The notes: generated by a model not told the origin, from the letters alone. A DNA stretch of 44,678 nt from Streptomyces sp. NRRL F-5630 (GCF_000719475.1 NZ_JOGO01000051.1:1-44678), one strand, 5' to 3'; numbered from the stretch's first letter, positions 1 to 9,231 are shown. Numbers and translations: made by a program.

Positions 1-194
1 GGGTCCCCGGACGGTAAGGACGGGGGAGGCGGGATCGGCGCGGGGGCGGGGGCGGGCCCAGGTGCCGACGCGGGCTCGGCCCCGGGTGCGGGCCCATGTT
101 TCGGCGCCGGTTCCGGCGCGGCGGAGGGGCCCTCGGCGGCCCGGCCGGGGCTCGGGGCCGGCCCCGGGGACGCGACAGGGTTCTCCTCGCTCAC
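1..194 (-). CDS. 5' end of an unidentified gene (partial, runs off the left edge)
   Basis: A GTG start at 194 opens a reading frame that stays open to the window edge with G or C at almost every third codon position. The visible 64 residues begin V-S-E-E-N-P and then become a disordered Pro/Ala/Gly stretch, so no domain can be named. There is no Shine-Dalgarno sequence. A TACGGT hexamer ends 6 nt before the GTG, which suggests a leaderless transcript. The upstream DNA is closely similar to the region in front of the GntR gene at 1446, so the gene is probably controlled by that regulator, or is a paralogue of it with a long disordered N-terminus. Its identity needs the sequence to the left. 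Confidence 0.5.
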   Translation of the reverse strand, partial: MSEENPVASPGPAPSPGRAAEGPSAAPEPAPKHGPAPGAEPASAPGPAPAPAPIPPPPSLPSGD

Positions 195-237
195 ATCATC
201 ACCGTACAACTTCATGCCACCTCACGGGAGTTGTCGG
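190..237 (-). promoter_or_regulatory. Promoter/operator of the left-edge gene, copy 1 of a duplicated element
   Basis: On the minus strand the element contains ACAACT and AGTTGT arms as an inverted repeat, followed by a TACGGT -10-like hexamer and, 6 nt later, the GTG start. It aligns base for base with 1442-1489, including the position of the start codon. The arms sit where a repressor would overlap the -35/-10 region. Binding by the neighbouring GntR protein is inferred. Confidence 0.55.
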
Positions 238-498
238 CAGATGAGCGGAAAGCGCGGGCCAACGGCCCACAGCCAGGACCTTCTTTCCGCCAACTCCACC
301 TTCCACACCCGCTCCCGGCACTCGGTCACGCCCGCTCCCCACGACGGTCACGTCCACTCCCGGCATCCGGCCACACCCGCTGCTGGTGCCCGGCTCCCGC
401 ACCCTTCCCGCCACTTGCCGCCGCGCCCCCGTACCGCCGCCTCACGCCGCCCCCGTACCGCCGCCCGCCCCCGCGCCCCTGCGACTCGCCCCCACCGC
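195..498. other. Intergenic stretch without a recognisable gene
   Basis: Apart from the promoter element at its left end, this stretch between the GntR stop and the left-edge start is C-rich and degenerate (repeated CCGCC/CCCGTACC motifs). No frame shows convincing coding bias with a start, and no clear terminator hairpin is visible. Confidence 0.5.
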
Positions 499-1446
499 TC
501 ACGTGAGCCGCAAGGGCGCGCTGATCGTGTTCCACAGCCCGTCGAACCAGGCGGCGGACTGGCTGACGAAGGCGGCGTCGCGCGGGCCCGCGTCCCGCTC
601 GAACGCGAAGAGCGTCGCCTCCGTGCCCTCGGCGTCGAAGGTCTCGACGTGCGCGGCCCCGTAGTCGGCACCGCGCCGCGCGAGCGTGTAGTACGCGAAA
701 AGGGCCTCCTCCTCGTTGAGGAGGTAGAGCTTCACGGGCGGTGTGAAGGGTATGGCGCGGTACTCGACGTGGACGTCCATGCCGTGCGAGGAGCGCAGGG
801 CGAGGAGGTGGTGGGCGAGGACCTTGCCCTGGGCGTTGCGCTGCGCGAGCCAGTGGCGGTGCACGAGGTCGTGGTCCCGTGCGGCGGTCCCCGCCGGGGC
901 GCCCGCACCCCGCTCCGCCGCGACCGGCTCCACCGCGGCCGGGAAGGCGAGTCCTATGTCGCGGTCGGGAAGGAGCACGCGCAGGTCGACGCGCTCCGGT
1001 TTCAGCTCGCCCGCGTGGATCTGGCGCAGGGGCTCGCCCATGGCGAGGGTGAGCGAGACGGAGGTGAGGCAGAGCGCGCGGATCTCGACGTGCGGCTGTT
1101 CGAAGGCGGTGGCGATACGAGGGCCGAGCGCCGCGGTCGTGGAGCGCGGCAGCGCGCCGGGACCGCCGGGCCCGCGCGCCGCGTGGTCGGCGACGGCCGG
1201 GGGCGCGCCCTTGGTGGCGTGGGTGAGGAGGCGCTCGGCGCGCAGGACGCGCAGGGCCTCGCGCACGGTGCCGCGCTCGACGCCGAACTCCGCGGCGAGC
1301 CGGGCCTGCGTGGGCATCCGGTCGCCAGGGAGCAGCGCCCCGGACCTGATCCGGGCGCGCAGTTCGTCGGCCACCTCGCGGTGACTCGGCCGCGGCCGGG
1401 TGCCCCCGTGCGGAGCGCTCGCGCCGTGGGCACGGTCCGTACTCAC
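499..1446 (-). CDS. GntR-family transcriptional regulator
   Basis: The 315-residue protein has an N-terminal GntR winged helix (about residues 22-85, with the motif LAAEFGVERGTVREALRVL) and a longer C-terminal effector region of a type I remember from Streptomyces GntR proteins (motifs LPDRDIGLAFP, IPFTPPVKLYLL, AAWFDGLWNTIS). The ligand is unknown. The GTG start at 1446 has no good Shine-Dalgarno site; TAGGGT lies 6 nt upstream, so the mRNA is probably leaderless. The CAACTT/AAGTTG inverted repeat over the promoter suggests autoregulation, and the same element precedes the left-edge gene. The DevA/DevE developmental GntR paralogues of Streptomyces are one possible relationship, but I cannot verify that from sequence alone. 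Confidence 0.88.
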   Translation of the reverse strand: MSTDRAHGASAPHGGTRPRPSHREVADELRARIRSGALLPGDRMPTQARLAAEFGVERGTVREALRVLRAERLLTHATKGAPPAVADHAARGPGGPGALPRSTTAALGPRIATAFEQPHVEIRALCLTSVSLTLAMGEPLRQIHAGELKPERVDLRVLLPDRDIGLAFPAAVEPVAAERGAGAPAGTAARDHDLVHRHWLAQRNAQGKVLAHHLLALRSSHGMDVHVEYRAIPFTPPVKLYLLNEEEALFAYYTLARRGADYGAAHVETFDAEGTEATLFAFERDAGPRDAAFVSQSAAWFDGLWNTISAPLRLT

Positions 1447-1489
1447 AAGCTCACCCTACAACTTCACGCCAAGTTGAGGGAGTTGCCGG
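1442..1489 (-). promoter_or_regulatory. GntR gene promoter/operator, copy 2 of the duplicated element
   Basis: On the minus strand, CAACTT-ggcgtg-AAGTTG is a perfect 6-bp inverted repeat immediately upstream of a TAGGGT -10-like hexamer and the GTG start. About three quarters of the 48 positions match 190-237. The symmetry and placement indicate a repressor operator, most simply that of the GntR protein itself. Confidence 0.6.
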
Positions 1490-1839
1490 TTCGCTGGTCA
1501 CTGCACGCGACCAAGCGGGGAGAAGTGGGCGCGCTTGGTCGCCAAGTGGGCGGTTGGTCGGACGCGGAGTCACCGCCGACGCGGCGAGCGCTGGGACGGG
1601 CGTGGCGAGGGGGAGGGGACACACGGCGTGGGGTGGAGGGGCCAAGGCGTGGGGTGGCCCGGACACGGCCTCGGGTGGCCCGGGCACGGCGGGGGACAGC
1701 CCGGACACGGCGAGGGACGGTCCGGCGCCGTGAGAGAGGGCGCGAGCGCCCCCGGGGGACGGTCCGGCCGCGTGACGGCTGGTCCCGACGCGGTGAGGGG
1801 CGGCGGCGTGGGGCCGCCTCGTCCTCGTACGCTCGCAGC
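1447..1839. other. Divergent intergenic region with an inverted repeat at 1507-1542
   Basis: The region separates the GntR gene and mshD, which are transcribed away from each other. GCGACCAAGCG (1507-1517) and CGCTTGGTCGC (1532-1542) form a perfect 11-bp inverted repeat with a 14-nt spacer, followed by a third TTGGTCG at 1554-1560. This looks more like an operator than a terminator, because no T-tract follows. From about 1610 to 1740 the sequence consists of degenerate GGCCCGGACACGGC-like repeats. TACGCT at 1828-1833 is the likely mshD -10 box. Confidence 0.5.
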
Positions 1840-2790
1840 ATGAGCAGCGAAACGAACACCCCCACCGGGCCCGCCACCCCCGTACCCGCGCGCCGGATCG
1901 AGGTCTTCGACGTCCTCGACGAGGAGCAGGCCGCCGCCGTCGGCGAGCTGATCGCCGCGGGCGTGCGCGAGGACGGGCAGTACGCCGTCTCCGAGCAGGG
2001 GCGGCTGCATCTGCGCGGCGGCGAGCGTCCCGGCGTACGGCACGTCCTGCTGCGCCTGCCGGACGGCGCCCTCGCCGGGTACGCGCAGCTCGACGGCTCA
2101 GACCCCGTCGAGTCGCCGGCCGCCGAACTCCTCGTCGCGCCCGGACTGCGGGCGCGGGGCCACGGCCGGGCGCTCGGCCAGGAATTGCTGCGGCTCACCG
2201 GGCGGCGGCTGCGGATCTGGGCGCACGGCGGACATCCCGCGGCGCGGCGCCTCGCGCGCGGGCTCGGCCTGCACCTCTTCCGCGAGCTGCGCCAGCTGCG
2301 CCGCCCGCTCACCGGGCTCGACCTGCCGGAGCCGGTGTGGCCGGAGGGGATCGCGGTGCGCACGTTCGTGCCGGGGCGGGACGAGGAGGCGTGGCTGGAG
2401 CTCAACGCCGCCGCGTTCGCGCACCACCCCGAGCAGGGCGGCATGACGTCGCGCGACCTCGCCGACCGCGAGGCGGAGCCGTGGTTCGACCCGGAGGGCT
2501 TCTTCCTCGCGGTGCGCGAGGACGACGGCGAGCTGGTCGGCTTCCACTGGACGAAGGTGCACGCGGAGGAGGAACTCGGCGAGGTCTACGTGGTCGGGGT
2601 CCGCCCCGGCGCCCAGGGCGGCGGCCTCGGCCGCGCCCTCACCACGACGGGCCTGCGCCACCTCGCGCGCCGCGGCCTGCCGACCGGGATGCTCTACGTG
2701 GACGCGGACAACGTCCCCGCGGTGACGGTCTACGAACGCCTGGGCTTCACGACGTACGAGACGGACCTGATGTACCGCACGGAGAACTGA
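1840..2790 (+). CDS. mshD: Mycothiol synthase (mycothiol acetyltransferase)
   Basis: MshD transfers acetyl from acetyl-CoA to Cys-GlcN-Ins, the last step of mycothiol synthesis; mycothiol is the main cytosolic thiol of actinobacteria. The 316-residue length and two tandem GNAT domains (about 15-145 and 165-316) fit the family. The C-terminal domain has the V-G-V-R-P-G-A-Q-G-G-G-L-G-R-A-L acetyl-CoA loop and the MLYVDADNVPAVTVYERLGF motif. The frame is open far upstream, but coding character starts at ATG 1840. There is no Shine-Dalgarno sequence, and TACGCT ends 6 nt before the ATG, suggesting a leaderless mRNA. Confidence 0.9.
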   Translation: MSSETNTPTGPATPVPARRIEVFDVLDEEQAAAVGELIAAGVREDGQYAVSEQGRLHLRGGERPGVRHVLLRLPDGALAGYAQLDGSDPVESPAAELLVAPGLRARGHGRALGQELLRLTGRRLRIWAHGGHPAARRLARGLGLHLFRELRQLRRPLTGLDLPEPVWPEGIAVRTFVPGRDEEAWLELNAAAFAHHPEQGGMTSRDLADREAEPWFDPEGFFLAVREDDGELVGFHWTKVHAEEELGEVYVVGVRPGAQGGGLGRALTTTGLRHLARRGLPTGMLYVDADNVPAVTVYERLGFTTYETDLMYRTEN

Positions 2791-2795
2791 GCCGG

Positions 2796-2822
2796 GGGCC
2801 GCGGGAACCCGTCCCGCGGCCC
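2796..2822. terminator. Bidirectional hairpin between convergent genes
   Basis: GGGCCGCGGGA (2796-2806) and TCCCGCGGCCC (2812-2822) form a perfect 11-bp stem with a 5-nt loop directly after the mshD stop. It faces the convergent membrane-protein gene ending at 2841 and could serve both transcripts. Confidence 0.75.
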
Positions 2823-2840
2823 TCCACCTGTCCCCTCCTT

Positions 2841-3365
2841 TTACCGTCCCCCGACCCGGTGCGCCGTCAGCGCCCAGATCACCCAGGCGTCGATCGCGAT
2901 CACGACGAGGGCCCAGACCGGGAAGTACGGGAGCCACAGGAAGTGGGCGACGATGCTCAGCGAGGCGAGGAAGACGCCGACCACCCGGGCCCACAGGGCG
3001 TCGCGGAAGAGTCCGAGACCGACGAGGACCGCGACAGCGCCCATGATCAGCAGCGTCCAGCCCCAGCCCGTCGACGTCCAGCGGAAGACGTAGTCGTTGA
3101 CGTGCGTGTAGACGTCGTCCTTGGCGATGCCGCTGATGCCCCGGAGGATGTCGAGCACCCCGTTGACGAGCAGCAGCACCGCGGCGAAGACCGTGCCGCC
3201 CACCGCCCAGCCGCTCTCGGCACGCCCACGCCGCCGGTGCGCGGTGCCGTCACCCGGCGCGTTGCCGCCCGGTCCGTGGCCGCCCGGCGTGTTGCCGCCC
3301 GGTCCGGCGGGCCGGCCGGTGGCCGGGCCGGTGTCCCGGCCGGGCGTCTGATCGGGGTACGACAT
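2841..3365 (-). CDS. Four-helix membrane protein (DUF7144-like)
   Basis: The start is ATG 3365, which has a strong GGAGGAGG Shine-Dalgarno sequence 6 nt upstream; the longer in-frame ORF is ignored. The 174-residue protein has a Gly/Pro-rich cytosolic N-terminus (about 1-50) and four hydrophobic helices (about 53-72, 103-120, 125-143, 147-166). The pattern GVLDILRGISGIAKDDVY between helices 1 and 2 resembles the widespread actinobacterial DUF7144 family, whose function is unknown. It is a single gene, convergent with mshD. Confidence 0.82.
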   Translation of the reverse strand: MSYPDQTPGRDTGPATGRPAGPGGNTPGGHGPGGNAPGDGTAHRRRGRAESGWAVGGTVFAAVLLLVNGVLDILRGISGIAKDDVYTHVNDYVFRWTSTGWGWTLLIMGAVAVLVGLGLFRDALWARVVGVFLASLSIVAHFLWLPYFPVWALVVIAIDAWVIWALTAHRVGGR

Positions 3366-3463
3366 GGTGGCCTCCTCCGTCCCCCGGTACGCGAGAACCT
3401 CTCCGACCCATCCACCATCGGCCCGCTCCCCGCCCCTCGCCACTCGGCGCCACGGCGGCGGGA

Positions 3464-3519
3464 GCCCGCGAAGAGGGGCGGGCCCCCGAAGAGGCGCGGA
3501 ACCCCGAAGAGGGGAGCGG
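3464..3519. repeat. Three degenerate 18-19-bp direct repeats
   Basis: Three consecutive units share the core CCGAAGAGG (3464-3481, 3483-3500, 3501-3519). They lie in the spacer between the oxidoreductase stop and the start of the membrane-protein gene, so they may contribute to a promoter or operator, or simply be GC-rich slippage repeats. Confidence 0.5.
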
Positions 3520-3581
3520 CGGCAATCGGCGGCCGGGCACAGGAACCGCCCGCACCCCGCGCCCCTCCCCGTGCCGCGCGC

Positions 3582-4631
3582 CTACGGCCGCAGTACCAGC
3601 TTCCCCACGTGCCCCCGCCGCTCCAGCTCCTCCTGCGCCCGCGCCGCGTCCTCCAGCCCGTACGAGGCCGCGATCACGGGCCGCACCGCGCCCTCGCGCG
3701 CCAGGTCCATCAGGCGCGCGAAGTGCGTGCGCGTGTGCATCGCGGAGCCGATGACCTGCGCGTTGTGCAGGTACAGGCGGCGCACGTCGAGCGTGATGCC
3801 CCAGCCCCCGAGGGCCCCGGCGACCACCCAGCGGCCACCCTCGCGCAGCAGCGGCAGGCTGTCGCCGAGCAGTTCGCCCGCGACGACGTCGAGCGCCACG
3901 TCGATGCCCTCGGGCGCCGCTTCGCGCAGCAGCGCGGGCACGTCCCCCGCACGGTCCACGACCACGTCGGCCCCCGCCTCCCGCACCGCCGCGAGCTTCG
4001 CCCCGCTGCTCAGCGCGATCACCCGCGCGCCCCGTGCCCGCGCGAGCTGCACCGCCGCGAGGCCGACGCCGCCCGAGGCCCCCGTGACGAGGACCGTCTC
4101 GCCCCCGGCGAGCCGGCCGCGCTCGATCATGCCGAGCGCCGTGCCGTACGCGGTCGGCAGGCTCGCGAGCTGGGCGTCGTCGAGCGGCGCGTCGGTCACG
4201 TCGTGGAGCTGGGCGGCAGGGGCTGTCACGTACTCGGCGTAGCCGCCGTCCCGTTCGCTCCCCATGAGCCCCACGGGGTGCGCCTGGGGCCCCTCGCCGT
4301 CGTAGAGCGCCGGGTCCACGACCACGCGCCGCCCGAGCAGCCCCGCGTCCACCCCCGCGCCGACCGCCGCGACCCGTCCCGCGACATCGGCGCCCTGGAT
4401 GCGCGGGAAGTCGATCGGCCCGCGCCACCCGGAGAGCGCCCCGGGGTCCTCGGGCGTGCCGTAGGCGCCCTGCCGCGTCCACAGGTCGGTGTTGTTGAGC
4501 GCCACCGCGCTCACCTCCACGAGCACCTCGTCCGCCCCGGGCACGGGGACGGGCACCTCGGCGAGCCGCATGACCTCCGGCCCGCCGTGCCCGGTGATCC
4601 GTACCGCGCGCATCGTCTTCGCCGCAGCCAT
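3582..4631 (-). CDS. Zinc-binding-type alcohol dehydrogenase / quinone oxidoreductase (MDR family)
   Basis: The start at ATG 4631 has a GAGGAGGG Shine-Dalgarno sequence. The 349-residue protein has a GroES-like N-terminal half (MRAVRITGHGGPEVMRL, then PRIQGADVAGRVAAVGAG) and a Rossmann half with the NADPH loop VLVTGASGGVGLAAVQLA. It lacks the Cys/His ligands of true zinc alcohol dehydrogenases, as usual for quinone oxidoreductase-like members, so it is probably an NADPH-dependent reductase of quinones or enals. It is transcribed divergently from a TetR gene with a palindromic operator between them, a layout typical of an inducible detoxification enzyme under local repression. The substrate is unknown. 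Confidence 0.88.
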   Translation of the reverse strand: MAAAKTMRAVRITGHGGPEVMRLAEVPVPVPGADEVLVEVSAVALNNTDLWTRQGAYGTPEDPGALSGWRGPIDFPRIQGADVAGRVAAVGAGVDAGLLGRRVVVDPALYDGEGPQAHPVGLMGSERDGGYAEYVTAPAAQLHDVTDAPLDDAQLASLPTAYGTALGMIERGRLAGGETVLVTGASGGVGLAAVQLARARGARVIALSSGAKLAAVREAGADVVVDRAGDVPALLREAAPEGIDVALDVVAGELLGDSLPLLREGGRWVVAGALGGWGITLDVRRLYLHNAQVIGSAMHTRTHFARLMDLAREGAVRPVIAASYGLEDAARAQEELERRGHVGKLVLRP

Positions 4632-4654
4632 CGTGCCGCCCTCCTCGCGGGTAT

Positions 4655-4692
4655 ACTGATCTGTGTACTCGCGCCACCGTACACCGATCAGT
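4655..4692. promoter_or_regulatory. Palindromic operator between the oxidoreductase and TetR genes
   Basis: ACTGATCTGTGTAC (4655-4668) and GTACACCGATCAGT (4679-4692) are 14-bp inverted arms with a single mismatch and a 10-bp centre. They fill the 73-bp gap between the divergent starts, and the right arm ends just before the TetR Shine-Dalgarno sequence. This is the expected place for a TetR operator that controls both directions. Confidence 0.8.
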
Positions 4693-4704
4693 GAAGGAGT
4701 GCGC

Positions 4705-5364
4705 GTGCCGGACAACCCGCATCCCGCGACGGAGCCCGCGCCGTCGCCACGTGAGCCCGTCTCACCCGGGGATGTCTCCGCGCCCCCGCCGGAACCGGAG
4801 CGTCCCCTCTCCCCCGCCGGGCGCCGGATCGTCGCGGCGGCCGAGGAGCTGTTCTACGCGCAGGGCATCACGGCGGTCGGCGTCGACCTCATAGCCGAAC
4901 GCTCCGGTGTCACCAAGCGCACGCTGTACAACCAGTTCGGCTCGAAGGACCGGCTCGTCACCGCCTACCTTTCCGCCCGCGACGCCCGCTGGCGCACGCT
5001 CGTGCGCGCCGAGGTCGAGGCCGTACGCGGCACGGACCCCGTCGCCGCCGTCACGGCGCCCTTCACCGCGCTCCGCGTGTGGAGCCGCGCGGACGCGGAA
5101 CGGGGCTGCGCCTTCATCAACGCCCTCGCCGAACTCCCCGACCCCGCCCACCCCGCGCACCGCGTCGCCGCCGGGCAGAAGCTGTGGCTGCGCACCCTCT
5201 TCGCCGAGCTCGCCACCGAGGCCGGCTGCCGCGCGCCCGCCGCCCTCGCGACCCGCCTCCTCGTCCTCCACGAAGGCGCCCTCGCCACCCAGCCCCTCCC
5301 CCTCGCCACCCTCACGGAGACGACGGAACTGGCCCGGGAGCTGGTCAGCGCGGCAGCGAGCTGA
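4705..5364 (+). CDS. TetR/AcrR-family transcriptional repressor
   Basis: The start GTG 4705 is chosen because GAAGGAG lies 5 nt upstream; the longer ORF from 4663 would begin inside the operator. The 219-residue protein has a disordered Pro-rich N-terminus (1-35) and the TetR HTH (about 38-85: [17 protein letters not shown], then [19 protein letters not shown]), followed by an all-helical ligand domain with the motif [18 protein letters not shown] seen in YdeS/YcdC-like regulators. It probably represses itself and the divergent oxidoreductase through the palindrome at 4655-4692. The ligand is unknown. Confidence 0.9.
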   Translation: MPDNPHPATEPAPSPREPVSPGDVSAPPPEPERPLSPAGRRIVAAAEELFYAQGITAVGVDLIAERSGVTKRTLYNQFGSKDRLVTAYLSARDARWRTLVRAEVEAVRGTDPVAAVTAPFTALRVWSRADAERGCAFINALAELPDPAHPAHRVAAGQKLWLRTLFAELATEAGCRAPAALATRLLVLHEGALATQPLPLATLTETTELARELVSAAAS

Positions 5365-5858
5365 CCACGGGGCGAGGCAGGCGGGCGGTGCGGAGGGCGA
5401 GGGCGTACGGAGGCGAGCGCGCGCAGGGCGGATACGCGGACGGGGCAGGCGGCCGCCCACGGGTCGCGCGCGGGCTCCCCGTGAGCCCGTCCCCGTACCG
5501 ACCCCCCTCCCCGCACGCCCGCCGCCCGCCCCCCGCAAACTCCGCGCCACGTGCACGTAACCCCGCATTCAGCGAGCCTTGCGACGCTCGCCGAATGCAG
5601 CCGCCCGCCCCGGAGCCCGGCTCCTCCGGCACGCCCCCCACACCGCCCGCGCCCGTCCCGGCCGAGAGCGCCGAGGCCCGCGCGGTCGCCGACGACTCCC
5701 CCGCCGCTCCCCGCACCCGTGGCACCCGCGCCAACGGCCACGGTCCGCGCCCCGGCCCCCTCCGTCCCGCACCCGTGCCCGCGCCCGGCGCGCCCTCTGC
5801 CCCAGGAACCTCCCCGCTCCACGCGCCACGACCGCCTTCCAAGCGGAAGAATGGCTCC
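5365..5858. other. Intergenic region upstream of ppk with a strong hairpin at 5565-5598
   Basis: No gene is supported here. The notable element is GCATTC-a-GCGAGC (5565-5577) paired with GCTCGC-c-GAATGC (5586-5598), a 13-bp stem with one mismatch and an 8-nt loop. It may terminate TetR transcription or act in the ppk 5' leader. I looked for GTTCAC-type direct repeats (PHO box) and found none. The rest is C-rich low-complexity sequence, which is why the ppk frame stays open far upstream. Confidence 0.55.
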
Positions 5859-8156
5859 ATGACGCAGCCGAGCAGCAGCCCCCGCGACCCGGTCCCCGCC
5901 TCCCCCGACTCCGGCCGCGCCCCCGCCGGGACCGCCGGCACCGGCCGGTCCACCGTCGCCTCGCTGTCCGGCCACCGCCCCACCCCCTCCGGGCAGACCC
6001 CGCACGCCGGCACGGCGGGCGCCGGTTCCGCACTCGAACCCGACCTCGACGCCGACCTCGACGCCTACGAGGACCCCGAGGGCATCGAACTGCCCGCCGA
6101 CCGCTTCCTGGACCGCGAGCGCTCCTGGCTCGCCTTCAACGAGCGCGTGCTCGAACTCGCCGAGGACCCGCGCACCCCGCTGCTCGAACGTGCCAACTTC
6201 CTGGCGATCTTCGCGAGCAACCTGGACGAGTTCTTCATGGTCCGGGTCGCGGGCCTGAAGCGGCGCATCGCGACAGGTGTGGCGACACGTTCGGCGTCCG
6301 GGCTGCTGCCGCGCGAGGTCCTGGAGCTGATCTGGACGCGCTCGCGCGAGCTCATGGCGCGCCACGCCGCGTGCTTCCAGCAGGACGTCCTGCCCGCGCT
6401 CGCCGACGAAGGCGTGCAGCTCGTGCGCTGGGCCGAGCTGAGCGAGACCGAGCAGGCGCGGCTCTTCACGCTCTTCCGGCAGCGGATCTTCCCCGTCCTC
6501 ACCCCCCTCGCGGTGGACCCCGCGCACCCCTTCCCGTACATCTCGGGGCTGAGCCTCAACCTCGCGGTGGTGGTGCGCAATCCGGTGAGCGGGCACCGTC
6601 ACTTCGCGCGCGTCAAGGTCCCGCCGCTGCTGAGCCGCTTCCTGGAGGCCGCGCCCGACCGGTACGTCCCCATCGAGGACGTCATCGCGGCGCACCTGGA
6701 GGAGCTGTTCCCCGGCATGGAGGTGCTCGCGCACCACAGCTTCCGCCTCACCCGCAACGAGGACCTGGAAGTCGAGGAGGACGACGCGGAGAACCTGCTC
6801 CAGGCGCTGGAGAAGGAGTTGATGCGCCGCAGGTTCGGGCCGCCCGTCCGCCTGGAGGTGGAGGAGTCGATCGACCCGTACATCCTCGACCTCCTCGTGC
6901 GCGAGCTGAAGATCTCGGACGTCGAGGTGTACCCGCTGCCCGGTCCGCTCGACCTCACGGGCCTCTTCGGGATCGCCTCGCTCGACCGCCCGGAGCTGAA
7001 GTACCCGAAGTTCATCGCGGGCACGCACCGCGATCTCGCCGAGGTCGAGTCCGCGTCCGCGCCGGACATCTTCGCTGCGGTACGGGAACGGGACGTGCTC
7101 CTGCACCACCCGTACGACTCCTTCTCGACCTCCGTGCAGGCGTTCCTCGAACAGGCCGCCGCCGACCCGGACGTGCTCGCCATCAAGCAGACGCTGTACC
7201 GCACGTCGGGCGACTCTCCGATAGTGGACGCGCTCATCGACGCGGCCGAGTCGGGCAAGCAGGTGCTCGTCCTCGTCGAGATCAAGGCGCGCTTCGACGA
7301 GCAGGCGAACATCAAGTGGGCCCGCAAGCTCGAAGAGGCGGGCTGCCACGTGGTCTACGGGCTCGTCGGCCTCAAGACCCACTGCAAGCTCTCGCTCGTC
7401 GTGCGCCAGGAGGGCGAGACGCTGCGCCGCTACTCCCATGTGGGAACGGGGAATTACCACCCGAAGACGGCCAGGCTCTACGAGGACCTCGGCCTGCTCA
7501 CCGCCGATCCGCAGGTGGGCGCGGACCTCTCCGACCTCTTCAACCGGCTCTCGGGGTACTCGCGGCGCGAGACGTACCGCCGCCTCCTCGTCGCCCCGCG
7601 CTCGCTGCGCGACGGCCTGATCGAGCGCATCGAGAACGAGGTGCGCCACCACCGCGCCGGCCGTCCCGCGCACGTGCACTTCAAGGTCAACTCGATGGTC
7701 GACGAGGCGATCATCGACGCCTGCTACCGCGCCTCCATGGCGGGCGTCCCGGTCGACGTGTGGGTGCGCGGCATCTGCGCGATCCGCCCCGGCGTCCCCG
7801 GGCTCTCCGAGAACATCCGCGTCCGCTCGGTCCTCGGCCGGTTCCTGGAGCACTCGCGGGTCTTCGCCTTCGGCAACGGCGGCGAGCCGGAGGTGTGGTT
7901 CGGCAGCGCGGACATGATGCACCGCAACCTGGACCGCCGCATCGAGGCGCTGGTAAGGGTCTCGGACCCCGCCCACCGCGCGGCGCTCGCGCGCGTCCTG
8001 GAGACCGGCATGTCGGACTCGACGGCCTCGTGGCACCTCGGCCCCGACGGCGAGTGGAACCGGCACTCGACCGACCCCGACGGACAGCAACTTCCCAACG
8101 TGCAGGAACTGTTGATCGACGCGCGGAGGCGGAGGCGTGGCACCTCGACCCCCTGA
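5859..8156 (+). CDS. ppk: Polyphosphate kinase (PPK1)
   Basis: PPK1 reversibly polymerises the gamma-phosphate of ATP into polyphosphate. From ATG 5859 the protein has 765 residues, including a disordered N-terminal extension of about 75 residues before the conserved start of the fold ([20 protein letters not shown]). The two catalytic histidine sites are visible: [20 protein letters not shown] (about H527, the phosphorylated one) and the HRNLDRRIE motif (about H688). [20 protein letters not shown] and [21 protein letters not shown] are further PPK1 signatures. It overlaps the CHAD gene by 20 bp, so an operon with the CHAD and Nudix genes is near certain. The start is supported only by a weak upstream GCGGAAG. 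Confidence 0.95.
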   Translation: MTQPSSSPRDPVPASPDSGRAPAGTAGTGRSTVASLSGHRPTPSGQTPHAGTAGAGSALEPDLDADLDAYEDPEGIELPADRFLDRERSWLAFNERVLELAEDPRTPLLERANFLAIFASNLDEFFMVRVAGLKRRIATGVATRSASGLLPREVLELIWTRSRELMARHAACFQQDVLPALADEGVQLVRWAELSETEQARLFTLFRQRIFPVLTPLAVDPAHPFPYISGLSLNLAVVVRNPVSGHRHFARVKVPPLLSRFLEAAPDRYVPIEDVIAAHLEELFPGMEVLAHHSFRLTRNEDLEVEEDDAENLLQALEKELMRRRFGPPVRLEVEESIDPYILDLLVRELKISDVEVYPLPGPLDLTGLFGIASLDRPELKYPKFIAGTHRDLAEVESASAPDIFAAVRERDVLLHHPYDSFSTSVQAFLEQAAADPDVLAIKQTLYRTSGDSPIVDALIDAAESGKQVLVLVEIKARFDEQANIKWARKLEEAGCHVVYGLVGLKTHCKLSLVVRQEGETLRRYSHVGTGNYHPKTARLYEDLGLLTADPQVGADLSDLFNRLSGYSRRETYRRLLVAPRSLRDGLIERIENEVRHHRAGRPAHVHFKVNSMVDEAIIDACYRASMAGVPVDVWVRGICAIRPGVPGLSENIRVRSVLGRFLEHSRVFAFGNGGEPEVWFGSADMMHRNLDRRIEALVRVSDPAHRAALARVLETGMSDSTASWHLGPDGEWNRHSTDPDGQQLPNVQELLIDARRRRRGTSTP

Positions 8157-9231
8157 GCAGACGGCACGGGCGCAGGGCGCACCGGTCCGCGCCCCCGGGG
8201 CCTCCGGCACCACGGTCCCGGGCACCACGGGCCCTGGCGCGGCGGCCCCCGGCGCCACGGCCCCCCGCTCCCCCGGCGACCCCGTCACCGCCTACCTCCA
8301 GGAGCAGGCCGGCGCCTTCCTCCGCGCGCTGCGCGCCCGCCGCGAGTCGGGCACCTCGGCGCCCGAGACGGAGGCGGCGGTCCACGCCCTGCGCGGCGCC
8401 GCACAGCGCGTCGAGGCGACCCTGCACACCTTCCGCCCGCTCCTGGAGGCCGAGTGGGCGGAGCGCCTGCACGGCGAACTCGGCTGGCTCTCCGCCGTAT
8501 TGGGCAGCGAGTACGCGTGCGCGCACCGGCTGGGGCGGCTCCTCGGCGCGCTGCGGAGGTTGCGGGACGAGGAGGGGGCACGGTCCGCCGCCGTGCCCGC
8601 CCAGGGGCCTCCGGAGGGGCCGCTCCCCATGGGAGCGGCGCGTGCGGGCGCGCTCCTCGACCGGCAGCTCACCCTCGCCCGCAACCGCGCGCACTCGGCC
8701 GCGCTCGACGCGCTCGGCTCGGCACGCTTCCACGCGGTCGCGGACGCCGTCGCGCTCCTGGCGAGCGAGGTCCCCTACCGTCGCGGCGCGTCCCCGCGCG
8801 ACCCCGAAGTCGTCGGCGCGCTGGCCTCGTTGACCTCGCACCGGCTCGCCGACGCGATCGCCGCGCTCCCGCTCGACCGGGCGGGCGCCCCGTACAACGC
8901 GGAGGCCGCGGCGCTCGGCAGCGCGGCTCCCGGCGGGGAGCCGCAGGACGCGCCGTGGCACCGGGTGCGGAGCCTGCTGCGGCTGCGGGTGTACGCGGCG
9001 GAGGCGCTGGGCGCCGCGCCGGAGGCCCGTACCGCCCCGGGCGCCCGCGCCCTGGACCGGCACCGGGAGGCGGCGGACGCGGCGACGGCCGCGGCGGCGG
9101 CTGCCCGTACCCCGCGCATCGCCCCGCCGACCGCCTACGCGCTCGGCGTCCTGCACGCGGTCCAGCGCCAGGAGGTGGAGGCGGCGCGCCACACCTTCCA
9201 GCGCGTGTGGCGGGAGGCGGTACGCGTATGA
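8137..9231 (+). CDS. CHAD-domain protein (polyphosphate-associated)
   Basis: The GTG start at 8137 follows GGAGGCGGAGGC inside the end of ppk. The 364-residue protein begins with a Pro/Ala/Gly-rich linker (1-50) and continues as a helical CHAD domain with the conserved pattern [19 protein letters not shown] and repeated His/Arg/Lys helices. CHAD domains bind polyphosphate through a basic surface, and co-translation with ppk supports a role in polyphosphate granules or turnover. The stop overlaps the next start as ATGA, indicating coupling to the Nudix gene. Confidence 0.88.
   Translation: MAPRPPEQTARAQGAPVRAPGASGTTVPGTTGPGAAAPGATAPRSPGDPVTAYLQEQAGAFLRALRARRESGTSAPETEAAVHALRGAAQRVEATLHTFRPLLEAEWAERLHGELGWLSAVLGSEYACAHRLGRLLGALRRLRDEEGARSAAVPAQGPPEGPLPMGAARAGALLDRQLTLARNRAHSAALDALGSARFHAVADAVALLASEVPYRRGASPRDPEVVGALASLTSHRLADAIAALPLDRAGAPYNAEAAALGSAAPGGEPQDAPWHRVRSLLRLRVYAAEALGAAPEARTAPGARALDRHREAADAATAAAAAARTPRIAPPTAYALGVLHAVQRQEVEAARHTFQRVWREAVRV

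Noticed and set aside
4965..8288. A minus-strand open frame of 1107 codons opposite ppk
   Set aside because: It is the antisense shadow of ppk. Its amino acids are Arg/Val/Leu/Asp/Glu-rich mirror composition with no domain, while the plus strand has clear PPK1 motifs.
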